Shown: positions 7,618 to 15,928 of the stretch, piece by piece
Layout: every line of letters begins with the position of its first letter
How positions within the stretch are numbered: the stretch's first letter is position 1
Assembly: GCF_014205215.1 (NCBI RefSeq)
Contig: NZ_JACHNC010000001.1
Span: 3,043,001 to 3,107,000, forward strand
Length of the DNA: 64,000 nt
Direction of reading: 5' to 3'
DNA from: Actinoplanes lobatus
GTDB lineage: Bacteria; Actinomycetota; Actinomycetes; Mycobacteriales; Micromonosporaceae
Made by a program: the position numbers and the translations under genes
Notes under the pieces: generated by a model
The model's database searches: none
The model's input: only the letters and a program-made list of their open reading frames with translations
What the model was told of the DNA's origin: nothing

Positions 7618-8253
7618 ATGATCGGAATGCTGGAGGAGTTGCGAAGCAGAGTCGAGCGGTGCCGCGCCGCAGCGGCCGAGTCGGGTCTGCCGGTCGAGAT
7701 CGGGCCGCCGCTCGCGTTGCCGGGGGCGCCCGCGGACGCGCCGCCGGCCGCGGTGGCGGCGTACCGGCTGTTCGAGTGGGTGGCCGGCCCGCTCTTCCGG
7801 TTCGACTGCCCCGACGAGCTGCGCTCGATCGAGGGGTGGCGGGCGCGATCCGACATCGAGATGCTCCTGCCCATGCCGATCGAGCTCGGCTGGGAGATGT
7901 GGTCGTGGCAGTCCGTGACGAAGGGCCGCCTCGGCGTTCAGGGAGGCGAGGGCATCTGCCTCGATCCGGTCAAGGGCGACGTGTACTACGTCGAGGACTG
8001 GGCGTGGTTCCAGAGAAACATCGAGTGGGAGGCCGTCGAGGACGTCCACCACCCGATCGCGCCGGATGCGGTGACCTTCTTCGCCGACTGGGTCTTCGGG
8101 CCGCGCTATCCGGAGCTGGTCTCCCTGGTGCTCGGCCCCGGCCTGCTGGAGCACCGCATCCGCAAGGGCCGGCACAAGGGCGAGCTCACCGATGCCTGGC
8201 TGCGCCTGCTCCAGCGGGCAGAGCTTCTCGAGGAGCGCACGGCCACGGAGTAG
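7618..8253 (+). CDS. Hypothetical protein
   Basis: About 211 residues from the ATG at 7618; the ATG at 7627 is equally likely (MLEELRSRVERCRAAAAESG). A soluble Trp-rich protein (RSIEGWRARSDIEML, LGWEMWSWQSVT, VYYVEDWAWFQRNIEWEA). The layout recalls SMI1/KNR4 (SUKH)-like proteins, with an N-terminal helix and a later acidic VYYVED strand. The resemblance is weak and no function is assigned. It stands alone, convergent with msrA. No good Shine-Dalgarno is seen. Confidence 0.6.
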   Translation: MIGMLEELRSRVERCRAAAAESGLPVEIGPPLALPGAPADAPPAAVAAYRLFEWVAGPLFRFDCPDELRSIEGWRARSDIEMLLPMPIELGWEMWSWQSVTKGRLGVQGGEGICLDPVKGDVYYVEDWAWFQRNIEWEAVEDVHHPIAPDAVTFFADWVFGPRYPELVSLVLGPGLLEHRIRKGRHKGELTDAWLRLLQRAELLEERTATE

Positions 8254-8310
8254 CCGGTAGTGCCGAACAGGTGGCCGACAGCAGGGCCGGCGGCCACCTG
8301 TTCCGGTGGG

Positions 8311-8975
<665 letters not shown>

Positions 8976-8979
<4 letters not shown>

Positions 8980-9422
8980 TCCCTTCGTCCGGTCTCTGCA
9001 ACGCTGAGCCGGGTGTATTCCTTACCGACGGCGGCGGCGATCCCGGTGGCCTCGTCGTCGTCGGCGTATTTCCGGCGCGGCCAGAAGAAGCCCTTCAAAC
9101 CATCGCCTCTGGTACGGGGTACGACGTGCGTGTGCAGGTGCGGCACCGACTGGGAGACGACGTTGTTCATCGCCACGAAGGTGCCCTGCGCGCCGAGCGC
9201 GGCGGGGACGGCGGCCGCGATCCGGCGCACGAACCCGAAATATTCCGGCAAGTCCGAGGGTGACAGGTCGGGAAGTGTGACGATGTGGGGGCGGGGGATC
9301 ACCAGGACGTGGCCCTTGAACACCGGGCGGACGTCGAGGAACGCCAGCCCGGCCGGGCCGGAGGCCACCAGGAACGCCGGGACCGACCCCGCCACGATGC
9401 CGCAGAACACACAGTCTGCCAT
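8976..9422 (-). CDS. HIT-family nucleotide hydrolase/transferase
   Basis: A 148-residue HIT-domain protein. The N-terminal CVFCGIVAG pair of cysteines is typical of HIT proteins, and the catalytic histidine triad reads HLHTHVVPR. Such enzymes hydrolyse nucleoside phosphoramidates or dinucleoside polyphosphates. It is first gene of a two-gene operon with msrA. Its start lies only 24 bp from the divergent metB start, and a TAGTCT -10 box 6 nt before the ATG implies a leaderless mRNA. Confidence 0.9.
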
Positions 9423-9428
9423 CCAGTG

Positions 9429-9438
9429 AGACTAGCCT
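9429..9438. promoter_or_regulatory. Overlapping divergent -10 boxes, HIT gene and metB
   Basis: The 10 bp AGACTAGCCT reads TAGCCT rightward (9433-9438, 8 nt before the metB ATG) and TAGTCT leftward (9434-9429, 6 nt before the HIT ATG). Both fit the actinobacterial TANNNT -10 with the start codon at the transcription start. The two boxes share CTAG, so polymerase can occupy only one at a time. Confidence 0.6.
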
Positions 9439-9446
9439 TGCGCAAC

Positions 9447-10598
9447 ATGACCGTTGACAGCTATGGGTTCGACACCCTCGCCATCCATGCCGGCCAGGAG
9501 CCGGACCCGCGGACCGGCGCGGTGGTGCCACCCATCTATCAGACGAGCACCTACGCCCAGGACGCGGTCGGTGCTCCGCGTCTGGGTTACGAGTACAGCC
9601 GGTCCGGCAACCCGACCCGGGACTCGCTCCAGGAGTGCCTCGCGGCGATCGAGAACGGGCGGCGCGGGCTGGCCTTCGCGAGCGGCCTCGCGGCCGAGGA
9701 CACCCTGCTGCGTACGGTGTGCCGCCCGGGGGATCACGTGGTCATCCCGAACGACGCGTACGGCGGCACGTTCCGGCTGTTCAGCAAGGTCGCCGAGCGG
9801 TGGGGCCTGGACTGGACGGCGGTGCCGCTGGACGACATCGACGCGGTGCGGGCCGCCTTCCGTCCCGGGCACACCCGGCTCATCTGGTCCGAGACGCCGA
9901 CCAACCCGTTGCTCAACGTGAACGACATCGCGCTGCTGGCCGGTCTCGCCCACGAGTACGACGCGATGCTCGCGGTGGACAACACGTTCGCGTCGCCGTA
10001 CCTCCAGCAGCCGCTCGCGTTCGGCGCCGACGTGGTGATCCACTCGACCACCAAGTACCTGGGCGGCCACTCGGACGTGGTCGGCGGGGCCCTGGTCACC
10101 GCGGACGACGGGCTCGGCGAGGAGCTGGCCTTCCACCAGAACGCGATGGGCGCGGTGAACGGCCCGTTCGACGCGTGGCTCACCCTGCGCGGGATCAAGA
10201 CCCTCGGTGTACGGATGGACCGGCACTGTGACAACGCCGAGCGGATCGTCGCCTACCTGAGCGAGCACCGGGCCGTGGCCGAGGTCCTCTACCCGGGCCT
10301 GGAGACGCATCGCGGTCACGAGGTGGCGGCCAAGCAGATGAGCCGGTTCGGCGGCATGGTCTCGTTCCGTACCGTCGGCGGCCCGGAGCAGGCGGTGGCC
10401 GTCTGCAACCGGGCGAAACTCTTCGTGCTCGCCGAGTCGCTGGGCGGTGTGGAATCGCTGATCGAGCACCCGGGCCAGATGACACATCTGTCGGCTGCGG
10501 GCTCAGCGCTTGAGGTTCCCGCCGATCTCGTGAGACTGTCTGTCGGCATCGAAACCGTTGACGATCTGCTCGCGGACCTGGAGCAGGCTCTCGGATAA
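9447..10598 (+). CDS. metB: Cystathionine gamma-synthase/lyase-family enzyme
   Basis: A 383-residue PLP enzyme of the Cys/Met metabolism family. The N-terminus [14 protein letters not shown] is typical, the PLP lysine is K203 in [12 protein letters not shown], and the C-terminal [17 protein letters not shown] is conserved. It either makes cystathionine from an acyl-homoserine or cleaves it; sequence alone does not separate metB from a gamma-lyase. With the cbs gene upstream it forms the transsulfuration set (compare Rv1077/Rv1079). The ATG at 9447 starts the family homology, and a TAGCCT box 8 nt upstream suggests a leaderless transcript. Confidence 0.92.
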   Translation: MTVDSYGFDTLAIHAGQEPDPRTGAVVPPIYQTSTYAQDAVGAPRLGYEYSRSGNPTRDSLQECLAAIENGRRGLAFASGLAAEDTLLRTVCRPGDHVVIPNDAYGGTFRLFSKVAERWGLDWTAVPLDDIDAVRAAFRPGHTRLIWSETPTNPLLNVNDIALLAGLAHEYDAMLAVDNTFASPYLQQPLAFGADVVIHSTTKYLGGHSDVVGGALVTADDGLGEELAFHQNAMGAVNGPFDAWLTLRGIKTLGVRMDRHCDNAERIVAYLSEHRAVAEVLYPGLETHRGHEVAAKQMSRFGGMVSFRTVGGPEQAVAVCNRAKLFVLAESLGGVESLIEHPGQMTHLSAAGSALEVPADLVRLSVGIETVDDLLADLEQALG

Positions 10599-10624
10599 CT
10601 GACCGACGCTGGAGATTCTGCGCG

Positions 10625-11983
10625 ATGGACTCGACGACCTGGGTGGGAGCAACCGCTAAACAGATCGCTCGCGCGGTGCGCCGCGGCGATGCGAGCGCCA
10701 CCCAGGTCGTGGCCGACCATCTGGAGCAGATCGGCATCTCCGATCCGGCGCTCGGCGCGTTCCGGGTGGTCCGCGGCGGTGAGGCGATCACCGAGGCGGA
10801 GAAGGTCGACGACCAGGAGGACCTGGCGAACCTGCCGCTCGCCGGGGTGCCGGTCGCGGTCAAGGAGAACACTCCGGTCGCGGGACTGCCCACCTGGCAC
10901 GGCTCGGCCGCCGCGCGTACCCCCGAGGTCGCCGAGGAGGACCACGAGGTGGTCCGCCGGCTGCGCGGGGCCGGCGCCGTCGTGGTCGGGGTGACCCGGA
11001 TGCCGGAGATGGGTCTCTGGGCGGTCACCGACGACGAGGACGGGCCGACCCGCAACCCGTGGGATCTGGAGCGGACCCCGGGCGGCTCGTCCGGCGGGTC
11101 GGCGGCGGCGGTGGCGGCCGGGCTGGTGCCGCTCGCGCAGGGCAACGACGGTCTCGGCTCGATCCGGATCCCGGCGGCCTGCTGCGGGCTGGTCGGGCTG
11201 AAGCCGGGCCGCGGCGCGGTCCCGGTCGACTTCGGTGACAAGGACTGGTTCGGCCTGGTGGAGAACGGGATGCTGGCCACCACGGTGGCCGACGCCGCAC
11301 TCGGCTTCGCGGTCCTCGCCGGGCAGGTGCCGGGCAAGCTGGTGGAGCCGGCGAAGCTGCGGATCGGTGTCTCGCTGCGCTCGCCGGCGGCCGGCGTGAA
11401 ACCGGACGAGCCGAACGTCTCGGCCGTCACGAAGGCGTCGAAGCTGCTCGTCGACGCGGGGCACGACACGGTGACCGCGGACCCCACCTACCCGGCCGGG
11501 GTGGCGCTCGGGGTGCTCGCCACCTGGTTCGCCGGGGCGTACAAGAACTCCGAGGGACTCCCGCTGGAGCGGCTCCAGCCGCGCACCCGGCGGCACATCC
11601 AGCTCGGCAGGGCGGTCACGAAGGCCGGGCTGGTCCGGCAGCGGCAGCGCGACGCCTGGCGGGAGCGGTCCATCCAGTTCTTCGCCGACCGTTCGATCGA
11701 CCTGCTGCTCACCCCGGCGCTGGCGACCGCGCCGCCGCCGGCCGTGCAGTACTCGGCCTCGGCCTGGCGCAAGAACATGTGGGCCAACGCGTCGTACGCG
11801 CCGTACGCCGCCCCGTGGAACTACGCCGGACTGCCCGCGATCGTGGTGCCGGTCGGGTTCCGGCCGGACGGGCTGCCGCTGGCCGTGCAGCTGGTCGGCC
11901 CGCCCGACTCGGAGTTGCTGATGCTCGCGGTGGCCGGCCAGTTCGAGGTGCTCAACCCCTGGCAGCGTCACGCCCTCGTGTGA
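10625..11983 (+). CDS. Amidase-signature family hydrolase
   Basis: A 452-residue amidase. The Ser-cisSer-Lys triad is visible: Lys80 in VAVKENTP, Ser at ~156 in [11 protein letters not shown], and Ser at ~179 in [17 protein letters not shown]. There is no signal peptide and the substrate is unknown. It follows metB by 26 bp and precedes the ilvA-type gene by 22 bp on the same strand, so co-transcription is likely. It is not a GatA by context, as no gatB/gatC is nearby. Confidence 0.88.
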   Translation: MDSTTWVGATAKQIARAVRRGDASATQVVADHLEQIGISDPALGAFRVVRGGEAITEAEKVDDQEDLANLPLAGVPVAVKENTPVAGLPTWHGSAAARTPEVAEEDHEVVRRLRGAGAVVVGVTRMPEMGLWAVTDDEDGPTRNPWDLERTPGGSSGGSAAAVAAGLVPLAQGNDGLGSIRIPAACCGLVGLKPGRGAVPVDFGDKDWFGLVENGMLATTVADAALGFAVLAGQVPGKLVEPAKLRIGVSLRSPAAGVKPDEPNVSAVTKASKLLVDAGHDTVTADPTYPAGVALGVLATWFAGAYKNSEGLPLERLQPRTRRHIQLGRAVTKAGLVRQRQRDAWRERSIQFFADRSIDLLLTPALATAPPPAVQYSASAWRKNMWANASYAPYAAPWNYAGLPAIVVPVGFRPDGLPLAVQLVGPPDSELLMLAVAGQFEVLNPWQRHALV

Positions 11984-12005
11984 GCTGGTGGCACGATTGG
12001 CGCCC

Positions 12006-13232
12006 ATGGACCTGCTCACTCTCGCCGACGTAGAGGCCGCCCGAGATCTGCTCGCCCCGGTGGTCAAGAAGACGCCGCTGATCCCGTCCCGGCCGCTCGG
12101 CGAGATCACCGGGGTGCCGGTCTGGCTGAAGTGTGAGAACCAGCAGCGCGCCGGGTCGTACAAGGTGCGGGGCGCCTACACCCGGATCGCCCGGCTGTCC
12201 GGCGCGGAGCGCTCGCGCGGCGTGGTCGCCGCCAGCGCCGGCAACCACGCCCAGGGGGTGGCGCTCGCGGCGGGCCTGCTCGGCACGCAGGCCACCGTCT
12301 TCATGCCGGAGGGCGCGCCGCTGCCCAAGGTCAGCGCCACCAAGGGGTACGGCGCCGCCGTCGAGTACGCCGGGACCAGTGTCGACGACGCGCTGGAGGC
12401 GGCCTACGACTACGCGGCCACCACCGGGGCGGTGCTGATCCACCCGTTCGACCACGCGGACGTCATCGCCGGTCAGGGCACCGTGGCGCTGGAGATCCTG
12501 GAGCAGCGGCCGGAGGTGACCACGATCGTGACCGCGGTCGGCGGCGGCGGGCTGATCTCCGGTGTGGCGGTCGCGGCCAAGGCGTTGCGGCCGGACATCC
12601 GGATCATCGGGGTGCAGGCGGCCGGCGCGGCGGCGTACCCCGTCTCGCTCGAAGCCGGAGCACCCCGGAAGCTGGACGCGTGCGCCACCATCGCCGACGG
12701 CATCGCCGTCCGGCGGCCCGGCGATCTGCCCTTCGCGCATGTCGCGAAGCTGGTCGACGAGATCGTCACGGTGCAGGACGAGGACCTGTCGGCAGCCCTG
12801 CTGGTGCTTCTGGAACGGCACAAGACGGTGGTCGAGCCGGCCGGGGCGGCGGCCGTCGCGGCGCTGCTGACCGGGGCGTACGTCCCCCTCGACGGCCCGG
12901 TCGTGGCGATCCTGTCCGGCGGCAACATCGACCCGATGCTGCTGATGCGGGTGATCGAGCACGGGCTGGCCTCGGCGGGCCGGTTCCTGCGGCTCGCGGT
13001 CCGCTGCACCGACCGGCCCGGGCAGCTGGCCCGGCTGCTGCGCGAGATCGCCGAGCAGCGGGCCAACGTGGTCGACGTGAACCATTCGCGGCAGAGTCCG
13101 CGCCTCAGCTTCGGCGAGGTCGAGGTGGCGCTGTCGGTGGAGACGCGGGGGCCGGCGCACTCGTCGGCGCTGATCCAGGCGCTGCGCGACGCCGGTTACC
13201 GGGTGGCGCTGCTGGCCGACACCACACCCTGA
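12006..13232 (+). CDS. ilvA: Threonine ammonia-lyase (threonine dehydratase)
   Basis: A 408-residue fold-type II PLP enzyme converting threonine to 2-oxobutyrate, the first step of isoleucine synthesis or catabolism. The PLP lysine is K53 in GSYKVRGAY; ASAGNHAQGVA and VGGGGLISGVA are the phosphate-binding loops. The last ~80 residues (RFLRLAVRCTDRPGQLARLL) form a single ACT domain, so it is the shorter ACT-containing type. The ATG at 12006 is chosen over the GTG at 11988, which would add an unsupported MARLAP. A strong hairpin follows. Confidence 0.9.
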   Translation: MDLLTLADVEAARDLLAPVVKKTPLIPSRPLGEITGVPVWLKCENQQRAGSYKVRGAYTRIARLSGAERSRGVVAASAGNHAQGVALAAGLLGTQATVFMPEGAPLPKVSATKGYGAAVEYAGTSVDDALEAAYDYAATTGAVLIHPFDHADVIAGQGTVALEILEQRPEVTTIVTAVGGGGLISGVAVAAKALRPDIRIIGVQAAGAAAYPVSLEAGAPRKLDACATIADGIAVRRPGDLPFAHVAKLVDEIVTVQDEDLSAALLVLLERHKTVVEPAGAAAVAALLTGAYVPLDGPVVAILSGGNIDPMLLMRVIEHGLASAGRFLRLAVRCTDRPGQLARLLREIAEQRANVVDVNHSRQSPRLSFGEVEVALSVETRGPAHSSALIQALRDAGYRVALLADTTP

Positions 13233-13241
13233 GAACGCGAA

Positions 13242-13271
13242 ACGGCCCGCGGCGCATCCGCCGCGGGCCGT
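13242..13271. terminator. Bidirectional hairpin terminator, ilvA/greA
   Basis: A perfect 13-bp GC-rich stem (13242-13254 with 13259-13271) and a 4-nt loop sits between the convergent ilvA-type gene and greA, 10 bp from each stop. T-runs are weak on both sides, as is usual in high-GC actinomycetes. Confidence 0.75.
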
Positions 13272-13281
13272 CGCGAAGGGA

Positions 13282-13776
13282 TCAGCCCTCGAACGGGCCG
13301 AACTCGACCACGGTGACCTTGATGTCGGCGCCGCTGGGGGCCGTGTAGGTCACCGTCTGACCGGGCCGGGCACCGAGGATCGCCTTACCCAGCGCCGACT
13401 CGGGGCTGTAGACCGTGTGCGTGGTGGTGGAGGAGATCTCCCGCGAACCGAGCAGGAACGTCTCGGTGTCGGCCTGGTCGTCGTCGAAGTAGATCGTCAC
13501 GACCGAGCCCGGGGTGACCGTGTCGCTCTTCTGGACCTCGCCGATCTCCGAGTTGCGCAGGAACTCCTTCAAGTACAGGATCCGGCCCTCCTGGCGGCTC
13601 TGCTCCTCACGGGCGGCGTGGTAGCCGCCGTTCTCCCGCAGGTCGCCTTCCTCGCGCCGGGCGTTGATCTCCGCAGCTATCGCCGGCCGGTTGGCGATCA
13701 ACTCGTCGAGCTCGGCCTGCAGCCGGTCGTGAGCGTCCTGGGAGAGCCAGGTCTTCGGCGTCTCGGAACTGGACAC
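13282..13776 (-). CDS. greA: Transcription elongation factor GreA
   Basis: A 164-residue GreA, which rescues backtracked RNA polymerase by stimulating transcript cleavage. The N-terminal coiled coil carries the acidic tip (EINARREEGDLRENGGYH), and the C-terminal FKBP-like domain ends in QTVTYTAPSGADIKVTVVEF. The start is a GTG at 13776 with AAGGAGAT 5-7 nt upstream. It sits next to the DUF4307 and mca genes, the Rv1080c-Rv1082 arrangement. Confidence 0.95.
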   Translation of the reverse strand: MSSSETPKTWLSQDAHDRLQAELDELIANRPAIAAEINARREEGDLRENGGYHAAREEQSRQEGRILYLKEFLRNSEIGEVQKSDTVTPGSVVTIYFDDDQADTETFLLGSREISSTTTHTVYSPESALGKAILGARPGQTVTYTAPSGADIKVTVVEFGPFEG

Positions 13777-13903
13777 GGTCGATCTCCTTGCTGGAACTGG
13801 GCAATGTCACTGCTAGGGGGTCACTGCTCGCATCCTGAACGCAGCGAATCACCAAGCTTACCAGCGGTACTCACTCCGGCCGGAAGTCGAAAGTTTCGCG
13901 TAT

Positions 13904-14323
13904 CTAGCCGGCCGCGCGGCAGCCCATCACGTCACCGACCGCCGCCCGGGCGGTGGTGGTCACCGGCTCCCGGAGCGTGACCGAGCCACCGTCGGGCGGC
14001 GCCGGGAAGGTCACCGGCCGGCGGCCCACCTCGAAGCCGTCGTAGTCGCGGGCCCGCAACATGCACAACGCCTGAGCGCCCTCGGGCACCCGCACCCGGA
14101 ACTCGATCACCATCTGCGTGTCCGACGGGACGCTCCAGCCGACGATCTCCGGGCTGTAGTCGGTCTGCCCGTACTTGTCGTAGTAGGCGACCGTGAGCCC
14201 GCCCAGGAGCAGCGCGAACACCGCCACGGCGACCGCGAACGGCCAACGGCGCCGGCCGCCCTCGCGGCGACGGCCGTACCGGCCGGGCGGGAAGACCGGC
14301 GCTGTGGTGTGCGTCTCGCTCAC
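13904..14323 (-). CDS. DUF4307 membrane protein
   Basis: A 139-residue protein with a basic cytosolic N-terminus (GRYGRRREGGRRR), one transmembrane helix (PFAVAVAVFALLLGGLTVAYY) and a ~90-residue extracytoplasmic domain. The domain has a predicted beta-sandwich look (VGWSVPSDTQMVIEFRVRV) and two cysteines. It matches the DUF4307 family, the Rv1081c-type gene found between greA and mca in actinobacteria. The GTG at 14323 has GAGAGG upstream. It is divergent from mca. Confidence 0.8.
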   Translation of the reverse strand: MSETHTTAPVFPPGRYGRRREGGRRRWPFAVAVAVFALLLGGLTVAYYDKYGQTDYSPEIVGWSVPSDTQMVIEFRVRVPEGAQALCMLRARDYDGFEVGRRPVTFPAPPDGGSVTLREPVTTTARAAVGDVMGCRAAG

Positions 14324-14440
14324 CTGTCGACCTCTCGTGCGTTCGTTGTCAGTGGGATCGGCCAGAATGGCAGAGTCCATCTTCGCAGCCGATCCCGGTC
14401 TGCCCCGCGCGGCAGGTCTGGTCGAGAGGATTTCAACACC

Positions 14441-15322
14441 GTGGCCGAGCAATTGCGTCTGATGACCGTGCACGCGCACCCCGACGACGAGTCGAGCAAG
14501 GGTGCCGCCACCATGGCGAAGTATGTCGCCGAGGGTGTCCAGGTGCTGGTCGCGACCTGTACCGGTGGGGAGCGGGGCAGCGTCCTCAACCCCAAGATGG
14601 ACCGGCCCGAGGTGCTCGCCGACATTGCCAACATCCGCCGCGCCGAGATGGACAAGGCTCGCGAGATCCTCGGCGTCGACCAGGCCTGGCTCGGCTTCGT
14701 CGACTCCGGTCTGCCCGAGGGCGACCCGCTGCCGCCGCTGCCGGAGGGCTGCTTCGGCCTCCAGGACCCGGAGGAGGCGGCGAAACCGCTGATCAAGCTG
14801 ATCCGCGAGTTCCGGCCGCACGTCATGACGACCTATGACGAGAACGGCGGCTACCCGCACCCGGACCACATCATGTGCCACAAGATCTCGGTGGTGGCCT
14901 TCGACGCGGCCGGCGACCCGGAGAAGTACCCGGAGCTCGGCGAGCCCTGGCAGCCCTCGAAGCTGTACTACAACTCCGGCTGGACCCGCGCGCGGATGCT
15001 CGCGCTGCACGAGGGCATGCTGGCGGCCGGGCTCGAGTCGCCGTACACGGAGTGGCTGGAGAAGTGGTCGGACCGGCAGGACCGGGGCGACAAGATCACC
15101 ACCCGGGTCGAGTGCGGAGAGTATTTCGGCGTTCGCGACGACGCGCTGCGCGCCCATGCCACCCAGGTCGACCCGGACGGGTTCTGGTTCCACATCCCGC
15201 TCGAGATGCAGCAGAAGGTGTGGCCCACCGAGGACTTCGAGCTCGCCCGCTCGGTCGTCGACAGCCCGATTCCGGAGTCCGACCTGTTCGCGGGCATCCG
15301 GGAGAAGGTCGGCGCCCACTGA
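14441..15322 (+). CDS. mca: Mycothiol S-conjugate amidase
   Basis: A 293-residue zinc amidase of the MshB/Mca (LmbE-like) family. It cleaves mycothiol S-conjugates to release mercapturic acids in xenobiotic detoxification, so the host should make mycothiol. The zinc motif is HAHPDDESSKG near the N-terminus, with a third ligand in YPHPDHIMCH. Length and the GFVDSGLPEGDPLPPLP segment favour Mca over the deacetylase MshB. The GTG at 14441 is chosen for its GAGAGGA Shine-Dalgarno; the open frame upstream lacks homology. Confidence 0.93.
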   Translation: MAEQLRLMTVHAHPDDESSKGAATMAKYVAEGVQVLVATCTGGERGSVLNPKMDRPEVLADIANIRRAEMDKAREILGVDQAWLGFVDSGLPEGDPLPPLPEGCFGLQDPEEAAKPLIKLIREFRPHVMTTYDENGGYPHPDHIMCHKISVVAFDAAGDPEKYPELGEPWQPSKLYYNSGWTRARMLALHEGMLAAGLESPYTEWLEKWSDRQDRGDKITTRVECGEYFGVRDDALRAHATQVDPDGFWFHIPLEMQQKVWPTEDFELARSVVDSPIPESDLFAGIREKVGAH

Positions 15323-15338
15323 GCAGTAGGCTGGCGGG

Positions 15339-15692
15339 GTGGACGTCGTTTTCGCGGTCAACAACTTCGGTGACACCCGATCGGGCGGTCTGGCCGGCCC
15401 GATGGGGCTGTTCCTCATCGTCCTGATGTGCGTAGCGACCGTGCTGCTGATCCGCAACATGAACAAGCGCATTCGTCGGCTTCCCGACAGTTTCCCGCCG
15501 GCCGGTGAGCGGGATCGTGTGGCGCAGATCGCCCGGGACGCCGCCGGCGCCGGGAGTTCCGGCGCTCCGGCGGCCGCCCAGGTCGAGCCCGGTCGATCGG
15601 AAACGGCCGCCGGAGCAGCAGAAGCCGAGGTGGCGGGCGTGTCCGAGGAGCAAAGTGGATCCGTGTCCGGCGACGGGCGCGAGCGTTCCTGA
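15339..15692 (+). CDS. Small single-pass membrane protein downstream of mca
   Basis: A 117-residue protein with one transmembrane helix (GLFLIVLMCVATVLLIRNM) then a basic anchor and a low-complexity Ala/Gly/Ser/Glu tail. The position just after mca matches the small Rv1083-type gene. The GTG start lies 6 nt after a TAGGCT box, so it may be transcribed leaderless as well as from mca. Function unknown. Confidence 0.7.
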   Translation: MDVVFAVNNFGDTRSGGLAGPMGLFLIVLMCVATVLLIRNMNKRIRRLPDSFPPAGERDRVAQIARDAAGAGSSGAPAAAQVEPGRSETAAGAAEAEVAGVSEEQSGSVSGDGRERS

Positions 15693-15850
15693 TCGAGCCG
15701 CCGGCCGGCCGGCCCGCGTGGTTTCGGCCCGCCCGCGCCGAGTGTGCCCCTTCGGCCGCCGTCAAGCCCTGTTGCGTTCATCGCGATTGATTTAGCCTTC
15801 CGCCCGGGGGCCGTACGGCCCTCGGACCCTGCGCGGAAGGGGGCGCCGAC

Positions 15851-15928
15851 ATGACCACGGTTCGGCGCCGACTCTCGGTAACCGCGCTGCACGTGCATCC
15901 GGCCGTGCGACGGCGGGCGTCGCCATGA
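15851..15928 (+). CDS. 25-codon upstream ORF coupled to the GGDEF-EAL gene
   Basis: A short frame encoding a very basic peptide (MTTVRRRLSVTALH..., 25 residues) begins 7 nt after a strong GGAAGGGGG Shine-Dalgarno. Its TGA overlaps the ATG of the GGDEF-EAL gene (ATGA at 15925-15928). The main gene has no Shine-Dalgarno of its own, so its translation probably depends on this leader. A 14-bp palindrome (15808-15821) lies just upstream. Confidence 0.45.
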   Translation: MTTVRRRLSVTALHVHPAVRRRASP

